Under the pieces are notes generated by a model. It made no database searches, had not been told where the DNA came from, and worked only from the letters and a program-made list of their open reading frames with translations. Positions 50,628-59,152 of a DNA stretch of 64,000 nucleotides are shown one piece after another. Location: positions 1-64,000 of the forward strand of contig NZ_CP032684.1 in the NCBI RefSeq assembly GCF_003627795.1. The letters run 5' to 3'. Both the position numbers and the translations under genes were made by a program. Source of the stretch: Rhizobium sp. CCGE531 (lineage in GTDB: Bacteria > Pseudomonadota > Alphaproteobacteria > Rhizobiales > Rhizobiaceae). Position 1 is the first letter of the stretch. Every line of letters starts with the position of its first letter.

Positions 50628-51416
50628 CTAATCCAGCCGCATGGGAATGCCGCGTTCGGCCATGTAGCGCTTTGCCTCGCCCACCGAATAGGTGCCGAAG
50701 TGGAAGATCGACGCGGCAAGCACCGCCGTCGCATGGCCTTCCTTGACACCGGCGACGAGGTCGTCGAGATCGCCGACGCCGCCGGAAGCAATGACCGGCA
50801 CGCGCACGGCATCGGCGATCGCCCGTGTCAGCTCCAGATCATAGCCGACCTTGGTGCCATCGCGGTCCATGGAGGTGACGAGCAGTTCGCCGGCGCCGCG
50901 CTCGACCATCTTGCGGGCGAAATCGACGGCATCGATGCCGGTCGCGTTGCGGCCGCCATGGGTATAGATCTCCCAGGCGCTCATATTGTCGCCGCCGGGT
51001 GCTTCGGTACGTCGGCGTTTCGCATCGATGGACACGACGATGCACTGGTTGCCGAACTTGTCTGCCGCTTCGGCAACGAAATCGGGATTGTTGACCGCCG
51101 CCGAATTGATCGAGACCTTGTCGGCGCCGCAGAGCAGCAGCTTGCGGATATCGGCAATGGTTCGCACGCCGCCGCCGACGGTGACCGGCATAAAGCATTG
51201 TTCGGCGGTGCGGGCCACCACGTCGAAGATCGTGTCGCGATTGTCGGAGGAGGCGGTGATGTCGAGGAAGCAGAGCTCGTCGGCGCCGGCGGCGTCATAG
51301 GCCTTGGCAGCCTCGACGGGATCGCCAGCATCGACGAGATTGAGAAAGTTGACGCCCTTGACGACGCGGCCGTCCTTGACGTCGAGGCAGGGGATGACGC
51401 GGGCTTTCAAGGTCAT
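50628..51416 (-). CDS. hisF: Imidazole glycerol phosphate synthase, cyclase subunit
   Basis: Cyclase half of the HisF-HisH complex, converting PRFAR and ammonia to imidazole glycerol phosphate and AICAR. The 262-residue TIM barrel starts [20 protein letters not shown] (catalytic Asp near residue 11) and has the second catalytic aspartate region in [14 protein letters not shown]. Its start overlaps the hisA stop by four bases. Confidence 0.97.
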   Translation of the reverse strand: MTLKARVIPCLDVKDGRVVKGVNFLNLVDAGDPVEAAKAYDAAGADELCFLDITASSDNRDTIFDVVARTAEQCFMPVTVGGGVRTIADIRKLLLCGADKVSINSAAVNNPDFVAEAADKFGNQCIVVSIDAKRRRTEAPGGDNMSAWEIYTHGGRNATGIDAVDFARKMVERGAGELLVTSMDRDGTKVGYDLELTRAIADAVRVPVIASGGVGDLDDLVAGVKEGHATAVLAASIFHFGTYSVGEAKRYMAERGIPMRLD

Positions 51417-52156
51417 TGTGCTGCCTCCTTGGCCTGCTTGATCAGGGCCAGTGCCTCTTTCGGATCGATCCGGCCATCATAAAGCGCGCGGCCGGAAATC
51501 GCACCTTCCAGTTTGCGGGCATCCGGCTGGATCATGCGGCGGATATCATCCAGCGAAGCAAGCCCACCGGAGGCGATAACGGGGATGGAAACGGCCTCGG
51601 CCAATTCCAGCGTCGACGCCCAGTTAATACCCGTGAGAATGCCGTCACGGTCGATGTCGGTATAGATGATCGCGGCAACGCCGACGCCCTCGAATTTCTT
51701 GGCGAGCTCGATGATGCCGAGTTCGGAGGCTTCCGCCCAGCCCTCGACCGCCACCTTGCCACCCTTGGCATCGATGCCAACAGCGATGTGGCCCGGATAC
51801 CGCCGGCAGGCTTCGACGACAAGCGCCGGATCGCGCACGGCGACCGTGCCGAGAATGACGCGGGCAAGGCCGCGCGATAGCCAGTTTTCCATATGATCGA
51901 GCGTGCGGATGCCGCCGCCGAGCTGCACCGGATTTTTTGTTGCCTTGAGAATGGCGTCGACGGCAGCGCCGTTCACGGTCTCGCCGGCGAAAGCGCCGTT
52001 GAGATCGACGACATGCAGCCACTCGAAGCCCTGGTCCTCAAAGGCTTTCGCCTGGGCGGCTGGATCGGGATTGTAGACGGTCGCCTGCTCCATATCGCCG
52101 AGCTTGAGGCGCACGCATTGCCCGTCCTTGAGGTCGATTGCGGGAAAGAGAATCAT
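51413..52156 (-). CDS. hisA: ProFAR isomerase (HisA)
   Basis: Fourth step of histidine synthesis, an Amadori rearrangement. The 247-residue TIM barrel shows the catalytic acids in [19 protein letters not shown] (Asp8) and in [10 protein letters not shown]. It lies 25 bases after hisH. It is paralogous to HisF next door. Confidence 0.96.
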   Translation of the reverse strand: MILFPAIDLKDGQCVRLKLGDMEQATVYNPDPAAQAKAFEDQGFEWLHVVDLNGAFAGETVNGAAVDAILKATKNPVQLGGGIRTLDHMENWLSRGLARVILGTVAVRDPALVVEACRRYPGHIAVGIDAKGGKVAVEGWAEASELGIIELAKKFEGVGVAAIIYTDIDRDGILTGINWASTLELAEAVSIPVIASGGLASLDDIRRMIQPDARKLEGAISGRALYDGRIDPKEALALIKQAKEAAQ

Positions 52157-52181
52157 GTCTTTGTCCTTAAAGCGCTAGGCG

Positions 52182-52832
52182 TCACGGCTTCCAGCGCAGG
52201 AAATTGGCGATCAGGGCAAGGCCGAGTTTCTGGCTCTTTTCCGGATGGAATTGCGCGCCGGCCATGTTGTCGCGTCCGACGAAAGCGGTCATCGGCCCGC
52301 CATAGCTCGTCGTCGCGATGACATCGTCGCCATGATCCGCCGCCAGATGGTAGGAATGGACGAAATAGGCATGCAGCCCGTCCGGCCCGGTCTCGATCCC
52401 TTCAAAGAGAGCATGCGGATGGCGCAGGTCCAGCGTGTTCCAGCCGATCTGCGGGATTTTCAGGCCGGGGTCGCTAGGCGTCATCTCCTTGACGTCGCCC
52501 TTGATCCAGCCGAAGCCCTGAGTAGTCGTCTTCTCCAGCCCGCGCGAGGACATCAGCTGCATGCCGACGCAGATGCCGAGGAAGGGACGCGCCTTGTGTT
52601 CCACGACATCGACGACCGCTTCCGCCATGCCCGGCACCGCATCGAGGCCGCGGCGGCAATCGGCATAGGCGCCGACGCCGGGAAGCACGATGCGGTCCGC
52701 GGTGGCGACGCGCTCGGCGTCATCGGTCAGGTCGATCTCCGCGTCGATCCCTGCCTCGCGGGCGGCTCGCTCGAAAGCTTTCGTGGCCGAGCGCAGATTG
52801 CCGGAGCCATAGTCGATAATCGCGACGCGCAT
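52182..52832 (-). CDS. hisH: Imidazole glycerol phosphate synthase, glutamine amidotransferase subunit
   Basis: Glutaminase half of the HisF-HisH complex, supplying ammonia. The 216-residue class I amidotransferase has the nucleophile elbow GICVGMQLM (Cys near residue 88), [10 protein letters not shown] at the oxyanion region, and the catalytic His-x-Glu in [10 protein letters not shown]. It lies 2 bases after the DUF2628 gene on the same strand. Confidence 0.96.
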   Translation of the reverse strand: MRVAIIDYGSGNLRSATKAFERAAREAGIDAEIDLTDDAERVATADRIVLPGVGAYADCRRGLDAVPGMAEAVVDVVEHKARPFLGICVGMQLMSSRGLEKTTTQGFGWIKGDVKEMTPSDPGLKIPQIGWNTLDLRHPHALFEGIETGPDGLHAYFVHSYHLAADHGDDVIATTSYGGPMTAFVGRDNMAGAQFHPEKSQKLGLALIANFLRWKP

Positions 52833-52834
52833 GA

Positions 52835-53332
52835 TCAGCGTCCTCCATCATAGCCGGGAAGGCCGAAGCTCGGGCCTGGGCGGCTGGTATTGGTGTTTGT
52901 GGCTGGAATATCCCAATTGTTTGGATGGATATCTTGGCTTGGTTCCTGCTCCACGCGGGAAAAGTGGATTTCCTCCGCCGTTGCCAGATCACGCGCCGAG
53001 ACGAGATCGCCGACCTTCCAGCCGCGCCCGACAAGGCGATCGCTGATCGCATGCGGGCCTTCGAGGGCGGCGAGAACATGCACACCCAGCAGAAGCGCGG
53101 CACCGGCGGCAAAGAAGCCCGGCTGGCGCATTAGCTCCAGAGCGAAGCCCTGTAGCAGAAAGGCGGCAACCGCATATAGCCAAAGCCGGTGGAAGAGCAT
53201 CCAGAGCGTCGGAAACAGGAGCGCCTTCCACGAAAAGCCGTCGCGGATGAATCGCGTTCCGTCGCGATACCGATCCGATACTTCGGATCGATTAGGCGCT
53301 CCTGGCGGAGTCAAAATCAAATAGCTTGCCAT
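52835..53332 (-). CDS. DUF2628 domain-containing membrane protein
   Basis: 165-residue protein with two or three hydrophobic segments (about residues 34-70, [20 protein letters not shown]..., and 76-92) and a polar C-terminal tail. It matches DUF2628, of unknown function, which sits in the his operon between hisB and hisH in rhizobia. I chose the ATG at 53332 ([11 protein letters not shown]) over an upstream start at 53440 because the conserved part begins there. It is almost certainly co-transcribed with hisB and hisH; a direct role in histidine synthesis is not implied. Confidence 0.85.
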   Translation of the reverse strand: MASYLILTPPGAPNRSEVSDRYRDGTRFIRDGFSWKALLFPTLWMLFHRLWLYAVAAFLLQGFALELMRQPGFFAAGAALLLGVHVLAALEGPHAISDRLVGRGWKVGDLVSARDLATAEEIHFSRVEQEPSQDIHPNNWDIPATNTNTSRPGPSFGLPGYDGGR

Positions 53333-53357
53333 CTCTTCACTTTCCCCATGATGGGGC

Positions 53358-53966
53358 TCAGGCGAGCGTGCCTTTCGTCGAGGGCACCCGGCCTGCCTGC
53401 CGCGGATCGATCTCGGTTGCGGTGCGCAATGCGCGCGCAACGGCCTTGAAGCATGTCTCGGCTATATGGTGATTGTTGGCGCCATAATGGTTGAGAATAT
53501 GCAAGGTGATGCCGGCATTCTGCGCGAGCGCCTGGAAGAATTCACGCACCAGTTCGGTATCGAAGGTACCGATCTTCGGGGCGCTGAACGAAACGTTCCA
53601 GACGAGGAAGGGCCGGCCGGACAGATCGACGGCCGCTTTCGTCATCGTCTCGTCCATAGCCAGATCGATCGAGGCATAGCGGGTGATGCCGCGCCGGTCG
53701 CCCAGCGCCTTGGCAATCGCCTGGCCGATCGCGATGCCGGTATCCTCGACAGCATGGTGATCGTCGACATGCAGGTCGCCCTTGGTGTCGATCTCCATGT
53801 CGATCAGCGAATGTCGCGACAGCTGGTCCAGCATATGGTCGAAGAAGCCGACACCGGTCGAAATCGTCGATTTGCCGCTGCCGTCGATGTTGACGGAAAC
53901 GGAGACCGAGGTCTCGTTGGTCTTGCGGGAAACGCTTGCCGTGCGGCTCGCTGCGGTCTCTGCCAT
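53358..53966 (-). CDS. hisB: Imidazoleglycerol-phosphate dehydratase
   Basis: Dehydrates imidazole glycerol phosphate to imidazole acetol phosphate. The 202-residue protein has the two manganese-binding motifs [10 protein letters not shown] (near residue 75) and [12 protein letters not shown] (near residue 172), and the family C-terminus [11 protein letters not shown]. It is monofunctional, without the phosphatase domain of E. coli HisB. I chose the ATG at 53966 ([15 protein letters not shown]), giving the 202-residue rhizobial form; ATG 53978 is an alternative. It is divergent from hslV across 212 bases and heads the his series. Confidence 0.95.
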   Translation of the reverse strand: MAETAASRTASVSRKTNETSVSVSVNIDGSGKSTISTGVGFFDHMLDQLSRHSLIDMEIDTKGDLHVDDHHAVEDTGIAIGQAIAKALGDRRGITRYASIDLAMDETMTKAAVDLSGRPFLVWNVSFSAPKIGTFDTELVREFFQALAQNAGITLHILNHYGANNHHIAETCFKAVARALRTATEIDPRQAGRVPSTKGTLA

Positions 53967-54178
53967 GGGCTGCTCCATCGGAATACGGCCGTTCCATATC
54001 AGGCGTATCGGGAAATATCCAGAAGTTACGCGCGAGGCTTCGCGTTTAGCCGGCTTGCCGCCATCATTCGGGCGCGGCGGCCATTTGCAATCGCGAAAAC
54101 CCCTCTTACATAGTTGCTGACGGGGCCGATACGCGGCCCGGCAGAAAGCCCGCCGGAACGGGGGCAAACAGGTGTTAA

Positions 54179-54706
54179 ATGACGACAATCGTGACTATTC
54201 GCAAGAACGGCAAGGTGGTGATGGCTGGTGATGGCCAGGTGAGCCTTGGCCAGACCGTCATGAAGGGCAATGCGCGCAAGGTTCGCCGCATCGGCAAGGG
54301 CGATGTCATTGCCGGTTTCGCCGGCGCGACCGCCGATGCCTTCACCCTTCTCGAGCGCCTTGAAAAGAAGCTCGAACAATATCCCGGCCAGTTGATGCGC
54401 GCAGCCGTCGAGCTCGCCAAGGATTGGCGGACCGACAAATATCTGCGCAACCTCGAAGCCATGATGCTGGTTGCCGACAAACAAGTGACGCTCGCCATCA
54501 CCGGCAACGGCGATGTGCTCGAGCCCGAACATGGCGCCATGGCGATCGGCTCCGGCGGCAATTTTGCCCTCGCCGCCGCTCTGGCGCTGATGGATGGCGA
54601 CAAGTCCGCCGAAGATGTCGCCCGCCGCTCCCTCGATATTGCAGCCGACATCTGCGTCTACACGAACCACAATGTGATCGTCGAAACGCTCGATGCCGAA
54701 GCCTAA
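54179..54706 (+). CDS. hslV: ATP-dependent protease subunit HslV (ClpQ)
   Basis: Peptidase of the HslUV protease, a bacterial proteasome-like particle. The 175-residue N-terminal-nucleophile hydrolase starts with [20 protein letters not shown], so Thr2 becomes the catalytic residue after removal of the initiator Met. Length and the MLVADKQ and [11 protein letters not shown] motifs are normal. hslU follows 47 bases later. Confidence 0.97.
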   Translation: MTTIVTIRKNGKVVMAGDGQVSLGQTVMKGNARKVRRIGKGDVIAGFAGATADAFTLLERLEKKLEQYPGQLMRAAVELAKDWRTDKYLRNLEAMMLVADKQVTLAITGNGDVLEPEHGAMAIGSGGNFALAAALALMDGDKSAEDVARRSLDIAADICVYTNHNVIVETLDAEA

Positions 54707-54753
54707 GACGTTCCTCTCTTGATAGTTTCTAGCCCTGACAGGGAACCCGCGAA

Positions 54754-56064
54754 ATGACCACTTTTTCCCCCCGCGAGATCGTTTCCGAGCTCGATCGTTA
54801 TATTGTCGGCCAGCATGAGGCCAAGCGCGCCGTGGCGATCGCATTGCGCAATCGCTGGCGCCGGCAGCAGCTCGAGCCCGACCTGCGCGACGAAGTCATG
54901 CCCAAGAACATCCTGATGATCGGCCCGACCGGCGTCGGCAAGACGGAAATCTCCCGTCGTCTCGCCAAGCTCGCCGGCGCTCCCTTCATCAAGGTGGAAG
55001 CCACGAAGTTCACCGAGGTCGGCTATGTCGGCCGCGACGTCGAGCAGATCGTCCGTGACCTCGTCGAAGTCGGCATCGGCCTGGCGCGCGAAAAGAAGCG
55101 CGCCGAGGTGCAGGCCAAGGCGCATATGAGCGCCGAAGAACGCGTGCTCGATGCTCTTGTCGGCGCCACCGCATCGCCGGCGACGCGCGACAGCTTCCGC
55201 AAGAAGCTGCGTGACGGTCAGCTCGACGACAAGGAAATCGATATCGAAGTTGCCGATACCGGCTCCGGCATGCCCGGCGGCTTTGAGATCCCCGGCATGC
55301 CCGGCGCCAATATCGGCGTCCTCAACCTCTCCGAAATGTTCGGCAAGGCCATGGGTGGCCGCACGAAGAAGGTGCGCACGACCGTCAAGGATTCCTACAA
55401 GGAGCTGGTCCGCGACGAATCCGACAAGCTGATCGACAATGAAGCGATCCAGCGCGAAGCCGTGCAATCGGCCGAAAATGACGGCATCGTCTTCCTGGAC
55501 GAGATCGACAAGATCGCCGCCCGCGACGGCGGCATGGGTGCCGGCGTCTCCCGCGAAGGCGTGCAGCGCGACCTGCTGCCGCTGGTCGAAGGCACGACGG
55601 TGTCGACCAAGTATGGCCCAGTCAAAACAGACCATATCCTCTTCATCGCCTCGGGCGCCTTCCACGTGTCGAAGCCGTCGGATCTTCTGCCGGAACTGCA
55701 GGGCCGCCTGCCGATCCGCGTCGAGCTCCGGCCGCTGACCAAGGAAGATTTCCGCCGCATCCTGACCGAGCCGGAAGCGAGCCTCATCCGCCAGTACAAG
55801 GCGCTGATGGAAACGGAAGAGCTGAAGCTCGACTTCACCGACGACGCCATCGACGCTCTCGCCGATGTCGCCGTGCATCTGAACTCCACCGTCGAGAATA
55901 TCGGCGCCCGCCGCCTGCAGACCGTCATGGAACGGGTGCTCGACGATATCTCCTACAATGCCTCCGACCGTGCCGGCGTGTCGGTGACCATCGATGCCGC
56001 CTATGTCCGCGAGCATGTCGGCGACCTCGCCAGCAACACGGATCTGTCCCGCTTCATTCTGTGA
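54754..56064 (+). CDS. hslU: HslU (ClpY) ATPase subunit of HslUV protease
   Basis: AAA+ unfoldase that feeds HslV. The 436-residue protein has Walker A in [17 protein letters not shown] (near residue 58), the pore motif GYVGRDVE, Walker B in [11 protein letters not shown], sensor regions and the C-terminal end [10 protein letters not shown] that docks into HslV. A terminator follows. The hslVU operon is commonly heat-inducible; I did not identify a heat-shock promoter with confidence. Confidence 0.97.
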   Translation: MTTFSPREIVSELDRYIVGQHEAKRAVAIALRNRWRRQQLEPDLRDEVMPKNILMIGPTGVGKTEISRRLAKLAGAPFIKVEATKFTEVGYVGRDVEQIVRDLVEVGIGLAREKKRAEVQAKAHMSAEERVLDALVGATASPATRDSFRKKLRDGQLDDKEIDIEVADTGSGMPGGFEIPGMPGANIGVLNLSEMFGKAMGGRTKKVRTTVKDSYKELVRDESDKLIDNEAIQREAVQSAENDGIVFLDEIDKIAARDGGMGAGVSREGVQRDLLPLVEGTTVSTKYGPVKTDHILFIASGAFHVSKPSDLLPELQGRLPIRVELRPLTKEDFRRILTEPEASLIRQYKALMETEELKLDFTDDAIDALADVAVHLNSTVENIGARRLQTVMERVLDDISYNASDRAGVSVTIDAAYVREHVGDLASNTDLSRFIL

Positions 56065-56106
56065 GCGAGCCGGCAAAGGCGATTTAAAACAGTAAACACT
56101 CGACAG

Positions 56107-56143
56107 CGGGCCGTTAACTTTTTAGTTAGGGGCCCGTTTCTTT
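56107..56143 (+). terminator. Rho-independent terminator after hslU
   Basis: A stem CGGGCC / GGCCCG, extended by TAAC / GTTA after one mismatch, is followed by TTTCTTTG. Confidence 0.8.
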
Positions 56144-56168
56144 GTGTAGGATGGCTTTATTCGGCCCG

Positions 56169-56273
56169 CTGCATAATTCCTTAAATCGGAATCGATTTAA
56201 GGATAAAATTATGCAGCAGCTTTAAAGTGCTACAGCGGCCTTTGCGCGTCATATATGACGCGCGGCGCTGTAG
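56169..56273. repeat. Tandem pair of palindromes between hslU and the DUF1402 gene
   Basis: The first palindrome is CTGCATAATT...CCTTAAATCG / CGATTTAAGG...AATTATGCAG (56169-56216). The second has outer arms CTACAGCG / CGCTGTAG and an inner GCGCGTCATATATGACGCGC (56230-56273). I recall both blocks as recurring between genes in Rhizobium genomes; only one copy of each is in this window. Confidence 0.7.
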
Positions 56274-56331
56274 ATTATCCGTCAGGCAGCCGCACGGAAA
56301 CATCGGTTGAAACTTCGACAGGACAGCCATC

Positions 56332-57285
56332 TTGCGACGCATACTGATCACCCTTCTCCTGGCGGTCGCCAGCCTCACCTGGATACCCGTCTATGCGGAC
56401 GCGGCGACCACGGTGCCTCCGGGCAACCGCAATGCCGAGCAGCCGCCGGTCCCCGGCGCCTCCGTGCGGCGCACGCGCGGCACGAATTCGACCTTCGAGC
56501 GCAAGTACCAGAAGGTCCGCGAACTGCTGGCGACGGATACGAAGCTGATGGCGAAGATCAAGTCGACGGCCCGCGCCTACGGCATCGAGCCGATCCACAT
56601 CATCGGCGCGCTCGTCGGTGAGCACACCTATAATGTCGATGCCTATGACGGCCTGCAGTCCTATTACGTCAAGGCGGCGTCCTATGCCGGCCAGAGCTTC
56701 CGCTTCGCCTATAATGGTGAAAACGTCGGCGATTTCGTCGCCCAGTCGCAATTCGACAGCTGCAAGGGCAAGGGCGACTCCTACAGTCTGTGGACCTGCC
56801 GTGAGGATGTCTGGGAAGACGATTTCCGTGGCAAGACTGTCGGTGGCAAATCTTATCCCGACAATCGTTTCAGCGCCGTTTTCTTCCAGCCCTTCTATGC
56901 CGGCCAGACCTTCGGCCTCGGCCAGGTCAACCCGCTAACGGCGCTCGAGCTCTCCGACCTCGTCAGCCGTACCTCGGGCATTCCGAAGCTGGATGAGAAA
57001 GATGCCGGCGGCGTCTATAAGGCGATCATGGACCCGGATCTGTCGCTCGCCTTCGTCGCGGCATCGATCCGCAAGTCGATCGACGACTACCGCTCGATCG
57101 CCGGCATGGATATTTCGGGTAATCCGGGCATTACCGCGACGCTCTACAACCTCGGCAATTCCCGCAAGCGCGCCGCCGCCCTTGCCGCCAGGAACCGGGG
57201 CTCTTCACAGTCGGTCTGGCCGGAGGAGAATTACTACGGCTGGCTCATCAATGATAAGCTGAGCGACCTGAAGTCTCTGTTGTAA
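56332..57285 (+). CDS. DUF1402 family secreted protein, lysozyme-fold candidate
   Basis: 317-residue exported protein with a signal peptide (residues 1-24, RRILITLLLAVASLTWIPVY, cleaved near AYADA-A). The start is TTG at 56332. It matches DUF1402, of unknown function. Several segments resemble the soluble-lytic-transglycosylase fold: IIGALVGEHTYNVDAYD (helix with a candidate catalytic Glu near residue 100), FGLGQVNPLTALEL (like GLMQxxPxTA) and ITATLYNLGNSRKRA (like AxAYNAG). A periplasmic murein-directed role is therefore inference. Confidence 0.82.
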   Translation: MRRILITLLLAVASLTWIPVYADAATTVPPGNRNAEQPPVPGASVRRTRGTNSTFERKYQKVRELLATDTKLMAKIKSTARAYGIEPIHIIGALVGEHTYNVDAYDGLQSYYVKAASYAGQSFRFAYNGENVGDFVAQSQFDSCKGKGDSYSLWTCREDVWEDDFRGKTVGGKSYPDNRFSAVFFQPFYAGQTFGLGQVNPLTALELSDLVSRTSGIPKLDEKDAGGVYKAIMDPDLSLAFVAASIRKSIDDYRSIAGMDISGNPGITATLYNLGNSRKRAAALAARNRGSSQSVWPEENYYGWLINDKLSDLKSLL

Positions 57286-57405
57286 GCGTTCGGCGCGACG
57301 TTTTATCGTCTGGATTTCGCGAGCGGCGTTCACCATATCGGATGGGTGCGCCGCTCCGACGGCATCGATCAAGCAAAGGCGCGGTCTTCGAGGAGAATGG
57401 AACCC

Positions 57406-58800
57406 ATGGACATGATTCCGGAAGCCTTCTCCCCGCCGGCGCCGATCCCGCGAACCGTCCCGCCGTCGCGATGGACGATCATCAAAACCATCCTGCGCAA
57501 TCCGCTCGAACTCTGGGGCGAGCCGTCCTATACGCTGCCCTGGATCAAGACCAAATTCTTCAACGAGCGGACGCTGATCGTCAATGATCCCGGCCTGATC
57601 AAGCATGTTCTGGTCGATAACGCCGCCAACTACCGCATGGCCGATATCCGCCAGCTCGTGTTGCGGCCGATCCTGCGCGACGGGCTGCTGACGGCGGAAG
57701 GGCCGGTCTGGAAGCGCTCGCGCAAGGCAGTTGCTCCGGTCTTCACGCCGCGTCACGCCCAGGGCTTTGCCGGCCAGATGCTGAGCCAGAGCCTGGAATA
57801 TCTGCAGAAATACGATGAGATCGGCGATGAAGGCGCGGTGTTCGATATCGCTGCCGACATGACCGAGCTGACCTTCGTCATCCTGTCCGAGACCTTGTTT
57901 TCCGGCGAGATCGTCACCGAAAGCACGAGTTTTTCCGACGACGTCAACGAGCTCCTGCATCGCATGGGCCGGGTCGATCCCATGGATCTTTTGCGCGCCC
58001 CTGCCTGGGTGCCGCGCATCACCCGCATCGGCGGCCAGCGCGTGCTCGACAAGTTCCGCGGCATCGTTCGCACCACCATGGACCAGCGGCTGGAAAAGAT
58101 GCGCGGGGATCGGGCGAGCGCGCCCGACGATTTCCTGACTCTGCTTCTCGAAAAGGCCGGCCCCGATGGGCTGACGATGGAGGAAATCGAGGACAATATC
58201 CTCACCTTCATCGGCGCCGGTCACGAGACGACCGCCCGTGCATTGGCCTGGACGCTCTATTGCGTCGCCAACAGTCCGCATATTCGCGAGGCCATGGAAG
58301 AGGAAATCGACCGGGTGCTCGCAACCGATGCCGAGCCGGTCGCCTGGCTCGACCTGATGCCGCGTGTCCGCGCCGCCTTCGAGGAGGCGATGCGCCTCTA
58401 CCCGCCGGCGCCATCGATCAACCGTGCCGCGATCGCCGATGACGAATGGACGAGCGCCAAGGGCGAGCGCGTGACGATAGAAAAGGGGATTACCGTCCTG
58501 ATCATGCCCTGGACGCTGCATCGCCACGAGCTCTACTGGGAAAAGCCGCGCGCCTTCATGCCGGAGCGCTTTCTTCCGGAGAATCGCGGCAAGATCAATC
58601 GCTTCCAATATCTGCCCTTCGGCGCCGGCCCGCGCGTCTGCATCGGCGCGACCTTTGCGCTCCAGGAAGCCGTCATCGCCCTTGCCGTCATGATGCGCCG
58701 CTTCCGCTTTGACCTGACTGATGAGACCGACCCCTGGCCGGTGCAGAAGCTGACGACCCAGCCGCGCGGCGGCTTGCCGATGCTGGTGAAGAGGCGATAA
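57406..58800 (+). CDS. Cytochrome P450
   Basis: 464-residue haem monooxygenase. Visible family motifs are the I-helix FIGAGHETTARALAW (oxygen activation), the K-helix EEAMRLYPPAP (ExxR), and the haem-binding loop FGAGPRVCIGATFAL with the cysteine thiolate. An I-helix with AGHETT and this loop resemble CYP102/CYP4-like class II P450s more than camphor-type. The ATG at 57406 has an AGGAG ribosome-binding site at good spacing; an ATG at 57397 is too close to it. No ferredoxin or reductase gene is adjacent, so its redox partner and substrate are unknown. Confidence 0.92.
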   Translation: MDMIPEAFSPPAPIPRTVPPSRWTIIKTILRNPLELWGEPSYTLPWIKTKFFNERTLIVNDPGLIKHVLVDNAANYRMADIRQLVLRPILRDGLLTAEGPVWKRSRKAVAPVFTPRHAQGFAGQMLSQSLEYLQKYDEIGDEGAVFDIAADMTELTFVILSETLFSGEIVTESTSFSDDVNELLHRMGRVDPMDLLRAPAWVPRITRIGGQRVLDKFRGIVRTTMDQRLEKMRGDRASAPDDFLTLLLEKAGPDGLTMEEIEDNILTFIGAGHETTARALAWTLYCVANSPHIREAMEEEIDRVLATDAEPVAWLDLMPRVRAAFEEAMRLYPPAPSINRAAIADDEWTSAKGERVTIEKGITVLIMPWTLHRHELYWEKPRAFMPERFLPENRGKINRFQYLPFGAGPRVCIGATFALQEAVIALAVMMRRFRFDLTDETDPWPVQKLTTQPRGGLPMLVKRR

Positions 58801-59152
58801 CAGCGTGCCTATCCCGCCCCCCTGGCGGGCGGGAAAGCAATTTCTTGGGATTAGGCGAGGGCTTGTCCCTCGTCTAATTCTTAGAAATTGCAAGGGCGGG
58901 GGTAGGCATGGACGCACCGTACCTGACATCGTTCGAGCAAGAAAAGACCCCCTCTCTTGCAATTTCAATGATTTAGCAATTGCGCCAAGCTTTGGACGTG
59001 TGGAGCTTCCGGTGTCGCAATTCCTAAACCAATGAAATTGCTTTCTCGTCCGCCCAGGGCGAGATAGGTTCTGCGCTTGCCGCTTCGCTCATATCTTTAA
59101 TCGGCGTTGTGGAAATTCATAATCATCACTCGGCCAGAGGTTCTATATCAGC
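58801..59152. repeat. Mosaic of large palindromes between the P450 and hydantoinase genes
   Basis: No gene is credible here. Outer arms TGCCTATCCCGCCCC (58807) and GGGCGGGGGTAGGCA (about 58895-58909) enclose an inner hairpin GCAATTTCT...GATTAGGCGAGGG / CCCTCGTCTAATTC...AGAAATTGC. A second inverted pair of the same motif, GCAATTTCAATGATTTAG (about 58958) and CTAAACCAATGAAATTGC (about 59024), follows. Thus four alternating copies of GCAATTTC-N7-TTAG lie within 250 bases. Confidence 0.75.

Noticed and set aside
53967..54178. RpoH-type heat-shock promoter upstream of hslV
   Set aside because: Only weak partial matches (CTTGCC and CCATTT-like) with unconvincing spacing were found, so no promoter is annotated.
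57205..58968. 587-codon open frame on the minus strand opposite the P450 gene
   Set aside because: Antisense shadow of a gene with complete P450 motifs; its N-terminus is merely the translated palindromic repeat.
58805..59035. Small 76-codon frame between the P450 and hydantoinase genes
   Set aside because: It translates the large palindromes and has no domain or ribosome-binding site; the opposite strand gives a mirror-like peptide, as expected for a repeat.
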